DNA from: Streptomyces sp. NRRL S-646 | GTDB lineage: Bacteria; Actinomycetota; Actinomycetes; Streptomycetales; Streptomycetaceae | Reading direction: 5' to 3' | Assembly: GCF_000720765.1 (NCBI RefSeq) | Contig: NZ_JODC01000006.1 | Location: 383,325-447,324 of the forward strand | Length of the DNA stretch: 64,000 bases | Position numbers and translations under genes: made by a program | The notes under the pieces: generated by a model | Seen by the model: the letters and a program-made list of their open reading frames with translations, nothing else | What the model was told of the DNA's origin: nothing | Databases searched by the model: none | Part shown: piece by piece, positions 1 to 7,712 of the stretch | How the letters are laid out: the number at the start of each line of letters is the position of its first letter | How positions within the stretch are numbered: position 1 is the stretch's first letter

Positions 1-456
1 CGCGAACCGACCGACCCCGCCGGAGGCCCCGGTGACCAGCACCCGCTTGTCCGGTCCGAGCCCCGCGGCCCGCAGCGAGCGCAGTGCCGCCACTCCGGCG
101 ACCGGCAGAGCCGCCGCCTGCGCCGGCTCCAAGCCCTTCGGCACTTCGGCGAGCGCGCCCACGTCGATCGCCACGCGCTCGGCGAAGGCTCCCGCGGTCA
201 GCGCCACCACCTGGGTGCCCACCGCCGGGCCGGTTCCGTCGGCTGCGGCCCGAACGACCACTCCGGCGGCGTCCGAACCGAGCACCGCACCCACCGGGAC
301 GCGCCCGGAGCGGGCGTCGTTGAGGTCGCCGTAGTTCAACGAGGCGTGGGAGACGTCCACCAGGACCTGGCCCGGCCCGGGCACCGGATCGGGCACCTCG
401 GCGAGGCGGACGGCCGCGGATGCGGACGGGTCGACGACGAGAGCACGAACAGACAT
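1..456 (-). CDS. Zinc-type alcohol dehydrogenase/quinone oxidoreductase family protein (3' end outside window)
   Basis: The N-terminal 152 residues of a medium-chain dehydrogenase are visible. They start MSVRALVVDP, continue through a GroES-like fold with SLNYGDLNDARSGRVP and GSDAAGVVV, and reach the start of the cofactor domain at VLVTGASGGVGRF (GxxGxxG, NADPH-binding Rossmann loop). The GroES part lacks the cysteine/histidine set of zinc alcohol dehydrogenases, which points to the quinone oxidoreductase branch. Family members are about 320 residues, so roughly half the gene lies beyond base 1. It is divergent from the HxlR regulator at 534, which is a common arrangement for a redox enzyme and its electrophile-sensing repressor. 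Regulation of one by the other is inference. The substrate cannot be told from this fragment. Confidence 0.85.
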   Translation of the reverse strand, partial: MSVRALVVDPSASAAVRLAEVPDPVPGPGQVLVDVSHASLNYGDLNDARSGRVPVGAVLGSDAAGVVVRAAADGTGPAVGTQVVALTAGAFAERVAIDVGALAEVPKGLEPAQAAALPVAGVAALRSLRAAGLGPDKRVLVTGASGGVGRFA

Positions 457-533
457 CTCTTCCCCCTTGGTTCACGACTTGTGACAGCAGTCATCATCGA
501 TAACCTTGCTGGTCATCGGAAGGGGGCACTTTC
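457..533. promoter_or_regulatory. Divergent promoter/operator region between dehydrogenase and HxlR regulator
   Basis: This 77-bp gap must hold the promoters of both divergent genes. It is visibly richer in A+T than its surroundings. It contains GTGACAGCAGTCATCATCGA (481-500) with an imperfect TGAC/GTCA dyad, which could be the HxlR site. The ribosome binding site GGAAGGGGG (518-526) precedes the TTG start of the regulator. The assignment as an operator is inferred from the layout only. Confidence 0.5.
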
Positions 534-932
534 TTGTCACACAGTCACACCCGTGTTACCGAGGCTCTGAGGGTCGAAGCCTGCCCGGTCACCGAGGTGC
601 TCGACCGCGTGGCGGGCAAGTGGAGCATCGGGATACTGATCGCCGCCGCCCACGGCCCGGTCCGCTTCACCGAACTCGAACGCGCCATCCAGGGCATCAG
701 CCGACGGATGCTCACCCTCAACCTGCGTCGGCTGGAGCGGGACGGACTACTCGTTCGCACCGTGTATCCGACCGTGCCGCCCAAGGTCGAGTACAGCCTC
801 ACGCCCATGGCCCGGGAGCTCCACGCTTCGCTGACCGGGCTGGTCGGCTGGGCCGAGCGGCACCGGTCCGCGATCGCCGAGGCACGCGCCGCCTATGACA
901 CCGCGGCGGAGCAGAGACCCGACACGGACTGA
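534..932 (+). CDS. HxlR-family winged-helix transcriptional regulator
   Basis: This 132-residue protein has the HxlR signature: CPVTEVLDRVAGKWSIGILIA near residues 18-38, with the single conserved Cys18, then RFTELERAIQGISRRMLTLNLRRLERDGLLVR (recognition helix and start of wing) and YSLTPMARELHASL. HxlR proteins are dimeric repressors or activators that usually sense electrophiles, quinones or oxidants through the N-terminal cysteine. The start chosen is TTG at 534 because GGAAGGGGG lies a few bases upstream and no ATG or GTG gives the full domain. It is divergent from the quinone-oxidoreductase-like gene, its likely target. A GC-rich dyad follows the stop codon. Confidence 0.93.
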   Translation: MSHSHTRVTEALRVEACPVTEVLDRVAGKWSIGILIAAAHGPVRFTELERAIQGISRRMLTLNLRRLERDGLLVRTVYPTVPPKVEYSLTPMARELHASLTGLVGWAERHRSAIAEARAAYDTAAEQRPDTD

Positions 933-933
933 A

Positions 934-949
934 CGGGCCGGACGGCCCG
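934..949 (+). terminator. Short GC hairpin after the HxlR gene
   Basis: CGGGCC-ggac-GGCCCG begins two bases after the stop codon. There is no T-run, so it is only a possible weak terminator. Confidence 0.3.
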
Positions 950-1080
950 CGCCTCACCTTGACCGCGCCACGCATCCATCAGCTCCCAACAGGCCAACTC
1001 GCCCTGCCGGGCCGAAGCTTCACCGAAGACGCGCCGGCCTCGTACGACAGGCGAGGAGGCGGCCGGGACGCGGGGATCGA

Positions 1081-2787
1081 TCAGGGCGCCGAGTCCTTCT
1101 TGCTGCGCGCCGCCGCGTACGCCTGGGCCGGCGTCATGGGGACCCCGTTGATCTGCACCGTCTTGTAGGGGCTGACCTTCGCGCAGGTCTTGGCCTTGTC
1201 GGCGGTCTGGGCGTGGGCGTCGGCGACCGCGGCGTGGGTGTCGGCGGGGGCGGCCGACGAGCCGTACGCCGTACCGCTCGGCCAGTCGCTGCCGATGACG
1301 AGGACCACGCCGCTGCTGCCGCCCTGGGTGAGGTGCGAGGTGGGCAGTCCGAGGGCGGAGGCCGCCGTCTGCGCCTCGGCCTTCTGACCGGGCCCGTAGG
1401 TGATCGTCGTCCTCGACGACTGCGCGGGAGCGTTGCCCGTGGTGGTGTTCGAGCTGAAGCCCTTGGTGAGGAGGGCCTGCGCGATCACGGAGGCGCGTCC
1501 GCCGGTGGTGGTGCCGTTCTCCACCTGTACGGCGACCTCGGAGGCCGGCACGGTGGCCGCCGCCGACGCGGACGGGGACGCCGAGGACGTCTTCTTCTTG
1601 CCGCTGTCCGAGGTCAGGGACTGGTCGTTCGCGATGGTCGCGAAGAGCGACTTCGCGGAGGCCGCGGCGACCACCCGGTTGGCGTTGGTCGGGTCGGCCG
1701 CGGTCTGCATGGTGGTGAACGTCATCCGCTTGGACGGGACCTTGTTCAGATCGGTCGCCAGGTTCACGAGCTTGCTGACGCTGCCCAGGCCGGTGTCCAC
1801 GGTCAGCGCCTTGGTGGCGGCGTCCGCCAGCGAGTAGACCTTGCCCGGGTCCGTCAGGGTCCCCGCGCTCTTGAACTTGCGGATCATGGCGCTGAGGAAG
1901 AGGTGCTGGGAGACGGTACGGCCCAGGTCGCTGCCGTCACCGAAGCCGTGCCGGGATCGGACGAACTCCAGCGCCGCATCGCCCTCGAGGGTGTGGGTGC
2001 CCTTGGCGAGCTTCAGGTGGGAGTAGGTGTCGTAGACGTTGTCGCTGACGCACACCGACACACCGCCCACCGCGTCGGACATCTTCACGACGCCGGAGAA
2101 GTCGAGCATCACGAAGTGGTCGATGGTGATGCCGGTGAGCTGGTGAATGGTCTTGACCTGGCAGGCCGCGCCGTACTGCAGCGCGCTGTTGATCTGCCCG
2201 TAGTAGCCGGAGGTCGCCTGGCCGCTGTCCGGGTCCTTGCACGCGGGGACGTTGGTCATGGTGTCGCGCGGGACGCTCATCACGGTGGCGTTGGAGCGGT
2301 CGGCGGAGACGTGCACCACCATCTCCACGTCGGCGTTGTGCCCGACGGTCGCACTCGCGGAGCCGCAGCCGCCGCCCAGTTTGCAGTCGGCCGCGTTGTT
2401 GCGGCCGTCGGAGCCGATCACCAGGATGTTGATCGGGGTCCGCCCGAAGGCGTCGGCCTTCTCTTGCCCGCCGGCGCCGTCGTCGATCGCAACGCTCTTG
2501 ATGTTGCCGTTCAGATGCTCGTACAGCCAGGCGCCGGCTCCGGCGGTGACCAGGATCAGCGCCGACACCGTGAACAGGGCTATGCGCCCGATCCTTCTGC
2601 GCCGGGCGACGGGTTTGGCCCGGCGGCCCGAGCCGCGCCCCCGGGAGCGTGCCGCCTGCCGGGCGGCCGCCCGGCCCCCGTGCGGCGGGCGGGGCGTGCC
2701 GTCATCGGACTCGCGCTGACGGGGAACACTTGCTGAACGATCTCGGGTGGCCGCATGGCCACGGTTTCCGCCCCAGGGGTCGCTCAA
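1081..2787 (-). CDS. LytR-CpsA-Psr (LCP) family cell-wall glycopolymer ligase with LytR_C domain
   Basis: LCP enzymes move lipid-linked glycopolymers onto peptidoglycan on the outer face of the membrane. This protein has a basic cytoplasmic N-terminus, one membrane helix (about residues 67-87, IALFTVSALILVTAGAGAWL) and the LCP domain. The domain motifs are INILVIGSDGR, MSVPRDTM, SDAVGGVSVCV and LEFVRSRHGFGDGSDLGR, with the arginines that contact the polyprenyl pyrophosphate. A Ser/Ala linker, a LytR_C domain (VAVQVENGT...LVIGSDW) and an Ala-rich tail follow. The frame is open to a TTG at 2862, but that TTG sits inside the ATTGCGCAAT palindrome. The TTG at 2787 has AGGGAG upstream and is preferred (568 residues). 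The gene lies last behind tatA, with its own candidate operator at 2854. Confidence 0.9.
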   Translation of the reverse strand: MSDPWGGNRGHAATRDRSASVPRQRESDDGTPRPPHGGRAAARQAARSRGRGSGRRAKPVARRRRIGRIALFTVSALILVTAGAGAWLYEHLNGNIKSVAIDDGAGGQEKADAFGRTPINILVIGSDGRNNAADCKLGGGCGSASATVGHNADVEMVVHVSADRSNATVMSVPRDTMTNVPACKDPDSGQATSGYYGQINSALQYGAACQVKTIHQLTGITIDHFVMLDFSGVVKMSDAVGGVSVCVSDNVYDTYSHLKLAKGTHTLEGDAALEFVRSRHGFGDGSDLGRTVSQHLFLSAMIRKFKSAGTLTDPGKVYSLADAATKALTVDTGLGSVSKLVNLATDLNKVPSKRMTFTTMQTAADPTNANRVVAAASAKSLFATIANDQSLTSDSGKKKTSSASPSASAAATVPASEVAVQVENGTTTGGRASVIAQALLTKGFSSNTTTGNAPAQSSRTTITYGPGQKAEAQTAASALGLPTSHLTQGGSSGVVLVIGSDWPSGTAYGSSAAPADTHAAVADAHAQTADKAKTCAKVSPYKTVQINGVPMTPAQAYAAARSKKDSAP

Positions 2788-2853
2788 CTCCCACTCCCTA
2801 CGCTGTGGCCGACGCCAACCGCCGGCGCCACGGCGCGTCCCTCGGGTTGGTTG

Positions 2854-2863
2854 ATTGCGCAAT
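2854..2863. promoter_or_regulatory. ATTGCGCAAT palindrome upstream of the LCP gene (candidate ArsR operator)
   Basis: A perfect 10-bp palindrome lies in the gap between tatA (stop at 2899) and the LCP start. The same core occurs upstream of tatA (3143) and upstream of the membrane protein/ArsR/ATPase operon (6606). Binding by the ArsR protein encoded at 5807 is inference. Confidence 0.5.
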
Positions 2864-2898
2864 ATAGCAAGCGTTTACGAGTTCGCAGGTGGGCTGTG

Positions 2899-3105
2899 TC
2901 ACACCTCGCGGACGGTGCTGTCCTCGGACACGGGACGGGCCGACACGGCACCGTCCTCCTTCATCGCCTTCGCCTCGCTCTTGAGGATGCGCATGGACTT
3001 GCCCAGCCCGCGGGCGGCCTCAGGCAGCTTCTTGGAGCCGAACAGCAAGATGATGACGATCGCCACGACCAGCAGGTGCCAGGGTTCCAGTCCGTTGCGG
3101 AGCAT
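2899..3105 (-). CDS. tatA: Twin-arginine translocase subunit TatA
   Basis: A 68-residue TatA-type protein: short N-terminus [12 protein letters not shown], one membrane helix ([18 protein letters not shown]), the FG hinge, the amphipathic helix [20 protein letters not shown] and an acidic tail. TatA oligomers form the transport element of the twin-arginine pathway for folded proteins. The ATG at 3105 fits the family start and has AAGGGG upstream; the GTG at 3114 would add three residues. The gene follows the ATPase gene by about 30 bp, with an ATTGCGCAA motif overlapping that gene's stop codon. Streptomyces usually carries its main tatAC elsewhere, so this is probably an extra copy. Its link to the metal-type operon is unexplained. 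Confidence 0.93.
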   Translation of the reverse strand: MLRNGLEPWHLLVVAIVIILLFGSKKLPEAARGLGKSMRILKSEAKAMKEDGAVSARPVSEDSTVREV

Positions 3106-3138
3106 CCCGCCCACCCCTTCTCACTTCTCACATGGTTG

Positions 3139-5814
3139 CTACATTGCGCAACTGTACAACCATGGTGCCCTTCTGACAGCCATCAGCCCGAGGGTGTACA
3201 GCGCGAGCACGGCGGCCAGCAGCAGGTAGTACAGGAACGGCAGCGGGGTCAGCCCGAGCAGCGAGCCCAGCGGGGAGACCGGCAGCAGCAGCCCTACGGC
3301 GGCCAGCGCGCCCGCCGCCCAGCCGATCGGCCCGGGTCCCCGCCCCGCGGCGAGGCGCCCAACGCGCAGCAGCACCATCACCAGGGCCTGGGTGAGCAGG
3401 TTCTCGGTGAACCAGCCGGAGTGGAACACGGCCTGGTCGTCCAGCCCCTCGGGCCCGCGCAGGGCGAGCTCCAGGACGCCGAAGGTGGCCAGGTCGGCGA
3501 CCGCGTTGAGGACGCCGAAACCGATGATGAAGCGCAGCAGGTCGCGCGGGCGCAGCAGCGTCGGGCGGCGCAGCACCGACGGGTGCGGCCGGTCGTGCGC
3601 GAAGGCCAACTGGGCGGCGTCGAAGCACAGGTTCTGCGCCAGCACCTGGGCCGGCAGCATCGGCAGGAAGGGCAGCAGCAGGCCCGCCGCGAGCATCGCG
3701 ATGACGTTGCCGAGGTTGGAGGAGAGGGTGATGCGCAGATACGTGGCGATGTTGCCGCCCGAGTACCGTCCGGCCGCGATGCTGTGGTCGATCGCGGTGA
3801 GGTCCTTGTCGGCCAGGACCACGTCGGCGCTCTCCCGGGCGACGGCCACGGCGTCCCGCGGTGCGATGCCGACGTCGGCCGCGCGCAGGGCGGGCAGGTC
3901 GTTCACCCCGTCGCCGAGATAGCCGACGGTGTGCCCGCCGGCCCGCAGGGCGGCGGCGAAGCGGGCCTTGTGCTCGGGGGTGCAGCGGGCGAGGACGACG
4001 GTGCGGGCGGCGGCCGCGGCGAGTTCGGCGTCGGTGAGCGAGTCGATGCCGTCGGCGGTGAGGACGCCGTCCTGCGGTACGGCGATGCCCAGGTCGCGGC
4101 AGGCACGGACGGCGGTGCCCGGGTGGTCGCCGGTGAGGATCCGGACCGTGACACCCCGGTCGGCAAGGACCTTCAGCGCTGCGGCGGCGGTGGGGGCGAG
4201 CGCGTCCTTGAAGGTGACGAAGCCCCGGAAGTCCAGGCCGCGTTCGTCGGCGGCCGTGTACTCGCGGGTCCGGGCGATGGGGGTCCCCCCGCTCGAGCGA
4301 AGTCGAGAGTGGGGGAGGTCGGCGGTGGCGACGGCCAGCACCCGAAGCCCGTCGTCGGCGTGCCGTGCCGCGAGCGCGAGCAGTTCCCCGCGCTCGTCGT
4401 CCTCCAGTACGCAGCGCTCCAGGACGGCCTCGGCGGCCCCCTTGACGACCAGGGTGTGCGTGCCCAGCCGCCCCGGCGTGCGGACGACGGCGGTCGCAAG
4501 GCGTCGCAGCGGGTCGAAGGGCAGGGCCGCCACCCCGTCGTACGCCATGACGTCGTCCTCGTCGGCCGCGTCCAGGACCGCGTCGTCGAGGGCGTCCGGG
4601 GCGGGCAGGTCGGCGAGCTGCAGGGTCCACCAGGCGTTCAGCGCGGCCCAGCGCAGCACCTCGGGGTCGTCCCGGCCGTCCGGGCCTAGGGCGCGGTGGA
4701 GGACCGGCCGGTCCTCGGTGAGGGTGCCGGTCTTGTCGAGGCACAGCACGTCGACGGCGCCGAGGTCGTGCAGCGCGGGCAGCCGCTTGACGATCACCCC
4801 GTGGCTGCGGGCCAGCAGTGAGGCGCCGCGGGCGAGGCACATGGTGACGATGACCGGCAGCATCTCCGGCGTCAGCCCGACGGCCACCGCCACCGCGAAC
4901 GGGAGGGTCTCCAGACCGCGGTCGCGCAGCGCGGCATTGGCCATCAGGACCAGCGGCGGGGTCAGCAGCATGAACCGGATGAGGATCCAGGAGACGCCGT
5001 GCACGGACCGGTCGAACGCGCTGGCCTCGGGCCGGACGTCGCTGCGGGCGTGCGCCGCGGCGAACCGGCTCCGCGCACCGGTCGCCACGACGACCGCGGT
5101 GGCACTGCCGGACGCGACACTGCTGCCCTGGAAGCAGAGCTGGGGCCGGTCGAACAGACCACTGCCCGCCCCGCCCGCCGCGTCGGCGGCATCCTTCGCC
5201 ACGGGAGCCGACTCGCCCGTGAGCGCGGCCTGATGCACCGTCAGGCCCTGCGCGCGCAGCAGTCGTACGTCGGCGGGGACCAGGTCGCCGGGGCCGAGCC
5301 GGATCACATCGCCCGGCACCAGCTCGTCCACCGGAATCTCCCGGGTGTCCGGCGGCAGATCCTCCCCGGTACGGCGCAGGACGGTGGCGGTGGTGGCGAC
5401 CAGGCCGCGCAGTGCGGCCATCGACCGGCCTGCCCGGTGCTCCCCCGATGCCCGCAGCGCACAGCTCACGGCGACCAGCAGGAGAATCACACAGGCGGTG
5501 CCCCAGGAGGCGACGGCCGCCGACACCAGCCCGAGGCACAGCAGTACGGCGGTGAACGGATCGCGCAGACTGCGCAGCAGCACCCTCGGCCAGGAGGCGT
5601 GCCGGTGCGTCGGCAGAGTGTTCGCTCCGAAGCGGGCCTGCCGCTCCTCGGCCTGCGCCTCCGTCAGACCGCGCGGCCCGCTGCCCAGGCGCCGCAGTGT
5701 CTGCAGCAGGGTCGTGGGGCCCGGCCCCGGGCCCGCATCGGCGACCGGTACCGGCCCTCCCGCGGGATCGGGCGCCCCGGGGTCCGGTTCCGAGGCCGCG
5801 GTGGTGTCAGCCAC
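3139..5814 (-). CDS. MgtA-like P-type ATPase (P3B, Mg2+/divalent cation import)
   Basis: This 891-residue P-type ATPase shows TGES at residues 199-202, VGLTPEMLPVI in the fourth membrane helix (312-322, the form typical of MgtA-type magnesium ATPases), the phosphorylation site CLDKTGTLTED (Asp360) and GYLGDGVNDLPALRAADVGI. Its C-terminal membrane block contains QNLCFDAAQLAF. P3B ATPases import Mg2+ in known cases; the substrate here is inferred. The GTG start at 5814 overlaps the end of the arsR gene by 8 bp, implying translational coupling. The N-terminus carries about 35 extra Pro/Gly-rich residues. Near residues 500-512 the sequence PHSRLRSSGGTPIA is encoded by a 44-bp copy of a dispersed repeat and looks like an in-frame insertion in the nucleotide-binding domain. 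Confidence 0.9.
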   Translation of the reverse strand: MADTTAASEPDPGAPDPAGGPVPVADAGPGPGPTTLLQTLRRLGSGPRGLTEAQAEERQARFGANTLPTHRHASWPRVLLRSLRDPFTAVLLCLGLVSAAVASWGTACVILLLVAVSCALRASGEHRAGRSMAALRGLVATTATVLRRTGEDLPPDTREIPVDELVPGDVIRLGPGDLVPADVRLLRAQGLTVHQAALTGESAPVAKDAADAAGGAGSGLFDRPQLCFQGSSVASGSATAVVVATGARSRFAAAHARSDVRPEASAFDRSVHGVSWILIRFMLLTPPLVLMANAALRDRGLETLPFAVAVAVGLTPEMLPVIVTMCLARGASLLARSHGVIVKRLPALHDLGAVDVLCLDKTGTLTEDRPVLHRALGPDGRDDPEVLRWAALNAWWTLQLADLPAPDALDDAVLDAADEDDVMAYDGVAALPFDPLRRLATAVVRTPGRLGTHTLVVKGAAEAVLERCVLEDDERGELLALAARHADDGLRVLAVATADLPHSRLRSSGGTPIARTREYTAADERGLDFRGFVTFKDALAPTAAAALKVLADRGVTVRILTGDHPGTAVRACRDLGIAVPQDGVLTADGIDSLTDAELAAAAARTVVLARCTPEHKARFAAALRAGGHTVGYLGDGVNDLPALRAADVGIAPRDAVAVARESADVVLADKDLTAIDHSIAAGRYSGGNIATYLRITLSSNLGNVIAMLAAGLLLPFLPMLPAQVLAQNLCFDAAQLAFAHDRPHPSVLRRPTLLRPRDLLRFIIGFGVLNAVADLATFGVLELALRGPEGLDDQAVFHSGWFTENLLTQALVMVLLRVGRLAAGRGPGPIGWAAGALAAVGLLLPVSPLGSLLGLTPLPFLYYLLLAAVLALYTLGLMAVRRAPWLYSCAM
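3143..3152. promoter_or_regulatory. ATTGCGCAAC motif between ATPase gene and tatA (candidate ArsR operator)
   Basis: TTGCGCAA (3144-3151) overlaps the last codons of the ATPase gene and lies about 40 bp upstream of the tatA start. It is one of three copies in the 2.8-6.7 kb block. Its position would allow separate control of tatA. Confidence 0.45.
4274..4317 (-). repeat. Dispersed repeat, hairpin module, inside the P-type ATPase gene
   Basis: Read on the minus strand, these 44 bases are identical to 50073-50116. They form the hairpin CCCCCACTCTCGA...TCGAGCGGGGGG. They are translated in frame in the ATPase nucleotide-binding domain. Related copies lie at 18009 and 41584. Confidence 0.9.
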
Positions 5815-6169
5815 CGGCCCCGCGCAGCGCGTGCACGGACGCGGACGCCCCGCCCGCCCGCGCGGCCAGCTGCCCCACCATCACCCGGACCACGGTCACG
5901 ACGTCGGGATCGTCGACGAAGTAGATCTGCCGCCGCCCCTCCCGCCGGGACCGCACGAGCCCCGCGAGCTTCAGCTTCGCCAGGTGCTGGCTGACCGCGG
6001 GCAGGGCCCCGCCCACCCGGTCGGCGAGGTGGGTGACATCGCTCTCGCCCTGCGCCAGCGCCCACACCAGGTGCAGCCGGGCCGAGGAGGCCAGCAGTCC
6101 GAAGGCGGCGGCCGCCTCCGCCAGTACCTCGGCGGACGGATCCTCGAAGCCCCCGATTTCTGCCGCCAC
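5807..6169 (-). CDS. ArsR/SmtB-family winged-helix repressor (KmtR-like)
   Basis: A 120-residue ArsR/SmtB protein. The domain runs FGLLASSARLHLVWALAQGESDVTHLADRVG, then ALPAVSQHLAKLKLAGLVRSRREGRRQIYF (recognition helix and wing), then DPDVVTVVRVMVGQLAARA. The SQHLAKL recognition helix resembles Mycobacterium KmtR-type nickel/cobalt sensors. No clear CXC metal site is visible; the conserved His/Asp residues of the last helix are only partly present. GTG at 6169 is preferred because GGGAGAGG lies just upstream; GTG at 6205 is the longer alternative. It is the second gene of a minus-strand operon (membrane protein, arsR, ATPase). The palindrome GATTGCGCAATC upstream of that operon is the natural autoregulatory candidate. 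Confidence 0.9.
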   Translation of the reverse strand: MAAEIGGFEDPSAEVLAEAAAAFGLLASSARLHLVWALAQGESDVTHLADRVGGALPAVSQHLAKLKLAGLVRSRREGRRQIYFVDDPDVVTVVRVMVGQLAARAGGASASVHALRGAGG

Positions 6170-6267
6170 AGTCCTCTCCCGTCCCACCCGATCACCGCGC
6201 CGCACCGCGCCGGACCAGTCTAGGGGTGCCCCCCGCGACGCCGGGCCGACCCGTCGGACAGCTCCTG

Positions 6268-6546
6268 CTAGGTGTCCGGCTGTGCCCGGACCTCCGTCTC
6301 GGCGCCCGCGGCCGCCGCGTCGTCCGGCTCGGACCGGCCGCGGGCCGCCATCAGGAACCAGGCGACGTCACCGACGGCCGTCCCGGCCGCCACCGCCCCG
6401 GCGATCAGTCCCGCCGTGATCAGCCCCTGTCCGACGTAGGGCCGCCCGGCGAACGCCCCCACCCCGAACCCGAGGAACAGGAACACGGCCGCGGCAGCGG
6501 CCGGCACACCGGTCACGAGCATCGCCCGCACACACACGAACCGCAT
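6268..6546 (-). CDS. Small two-helix membrane protein, first gene of the arsR-ATPase operon
   Basis: A 92-residue protein with two predicted membrane helices (about residues 8-32 and 42-68) and a charged, acidic C-terminal tail. I do not recognise the family. ATG at 6546 is chosen because a strong GGGGGAG sits five bases upstream. The longer frame begins at a TTG that belongs to the operator palindrome. It lies about 100 bp upstream of the repressor gene in the same direction. Its position first in the operon suggests a job in the same ion homeostasis response, for example as an accessory or regulatory peptide of the ATPase. That role is inference. Confidence 0.75.
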   Translation of the reverse strand: MRFVCVRAMLVTGVPAAAAAVFLFLGFGVGAFAGRPYVGQGLITAGLIAGAVAAGTAVGDVAWFLMAARGRSEPDDAAAAGAETEVRAQPDT

Positions 6547-6605
6547 GGATCTCCCCCCGATGGTTGGCCGCCTGCGGCATGGAGTGGCGAGTGTAATGGT
6601 TCTCG

Positions 6606-6617
6606 GATTGCGCAATC
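6606..6617. promoter_or_regulatory. GATTGCGCAATC perfect palindrome (candidate ArsR operator)
   Basis: A 12-bp perfect palindrome about 60 bp upstream of the ATG at 6546 and about 110 bp upstream of the divergent dehydrogenase at 6729. It is the longest and most symmetric of the three copies and sits where the operon promoter is expected. Confidence 0.6.
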
Positions 6618-6728
6618 TTTAAAGGCTTAATTGATCTACGCGTGCTCGGGTGGCTCGCGGATCCGCTCATGCGCGACCATTGCTGATCACGCCCTGCCAC
6701 CCGACCGCGCCGACGAAAGGGACCCGCC

Positions 6729-7688
6729 GTGCGGCTGCGCTGCGCTGTGCTCGACGACTTCCAGCAGGTGGCGACGGAGCTCGCCGACTGGTCACCCGTG
6801 GCCGACCGGGTGGAGACCGTTTCCTTCTCCGAACACTTCGACACCGAGGACGCGCTCGCCTCGGGCCTGTCCGGCTTCGACATCGTCGTCACCCTGCGCG
6901 AGCGCGTGCCCTTTCCGGCCTCGCTGCTCGCCCGCCTGCCCCGGCTGAAGCTGCTCGTCGCCTCCGGCATGCGCAACAGCGTCATCGACTACGCCGCCGC
7001 CGAGGCGCACGGCGTCACCGTGTGCGGCACGGCGAGCACCTCGACGCCGCCCGTCGAACTGACCTGGGCCCTGCTCCTCGGCCTCGCCCGCGGCATCGTC
7101 GAGGAGAGCAACTCCCTGCGTTCCGGCGGCCCTTGGCAGCAGACGGTGGGGGCCGACCTGCACGGCCGCCGCCTCGGACTGCTCGGCCTCGGCAAGATCG
7201 GCAGCCGCGTCGCCCGGGTCGGCACCGCCTTCGGCATGCACGTCAGTGCCTGGAGCCAGAACCTCACCAAGGAGTACGCCGACGAGGTGGGCGTCGAACT
7301 CGCCGCCTCCAAGGAGGAGTTGCTGTCGAGCAGCGACTACGTCTCCGTCCACCTGGCCCTGGGCGAGCGCACCCGCGGCCTGCTCGGCCCCGCCGAACTC
7401 GCCCTCCTCAAGCCCACCGCCTACCTGATCAACACCTCCCGCGCCGCGATCGTCGACCAGGACGCCCTGCTCGCCGCCCTGCACGAAGGCCGGATCGCCG
7501 GCGCGGGCATCGACGTCTTCGACATCGAGCCCCTCCCCGCCGACCACCCGATGCGCACGGCTCCCCGCCTGCTCGCCACACCCCACCTCGGCTATGTGTC
7601 GCGGGCGAACTACGAGACGTACTACCGGGAGGCGGTGGAGGACATCCGCGCGTTCCTGGACGGGGCACCGGTACGCCGGCTGGGCTGA
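6729..7688 (+). CDS. D-isomer-specific 2-hydroxyacid dehydrogenase family protein
   Basis: A 319-residue NAD(P)-dependent 2-hydroxyacid dehydrogenase. The N-terminal catalytic domain ends near VASGMRNSVIDYAAAEAHGVTV. The nucleotide domain carries LGLLGLGKIGSRVAR (GxGxxG, about residues 152-166). The catalytic set is LINTSRAAIVD (Arg), GAGIDVFDIEPLPADHP (Glu) and LLATPHLGYVS (His). The start is GTG at 6729 with GAAAGGG upstream. The enzyme interconverts a 2-ketoacid and a 2-hydroxyacid; which one is not clear. It is divergent from the small membrane protein/arsR operon and shares the 6547-6728 intergenic space with it. Confidence 0.92.
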   Translation: MRLRCAVLDDFQQVATELADWSPVADRVETVSFSEHFDTEDALASGLSGFDIVVTLRERVPFPASLLARLPRLKLLVASGMRNSVIDYAAAEAHGVTVCGTASTSTPPVELTWALLLGLARGIVEESNSLRSGGPWQQTVGADLHGRRLGLLGLGKIGSRVARVGTAFGMHVSAWSQNLTKEYADEVGVELAASKEELLSSSDYVSVHLALGERTRGLLGPAELALLKPTAYLINTSRAAIVDQDALLAALHEGRIAGAGIDVFDIEPLPADHPMRTAPRLLATPHLGYVSRANYETYYREAVEDIRAFLDGAPVRRLG

Positions 7689-7712
7689 GACGGAAGCTCC
7701 CGCGGGGCACGC

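Noticed and set aside
895..2736. Long plus-strand open frame opposite the LCP gene
   Set aside because: It is antisense to a well-supported LCP protein and its translation is Arg/Gly-rich with no motif. High G+C makes such shadows common.
2860..2862. TTG at 2862 as the start of the LCP gene
   Set aside because: It belongs to the ATTGCGCAAT palindrome and lacks a ribosome binding site. TTG at 2787 has AGGGAG upstream. The same reasoning rejects the TTG start of the small membrane protein at 6615.
2755..4689. 644-residue plus-strand open frame
   Set aside because: It is antisense to tatA and the P-type ATPase and has low-complexity Gln/Arg/Gly composition. The opposite strand has clear family motifs.
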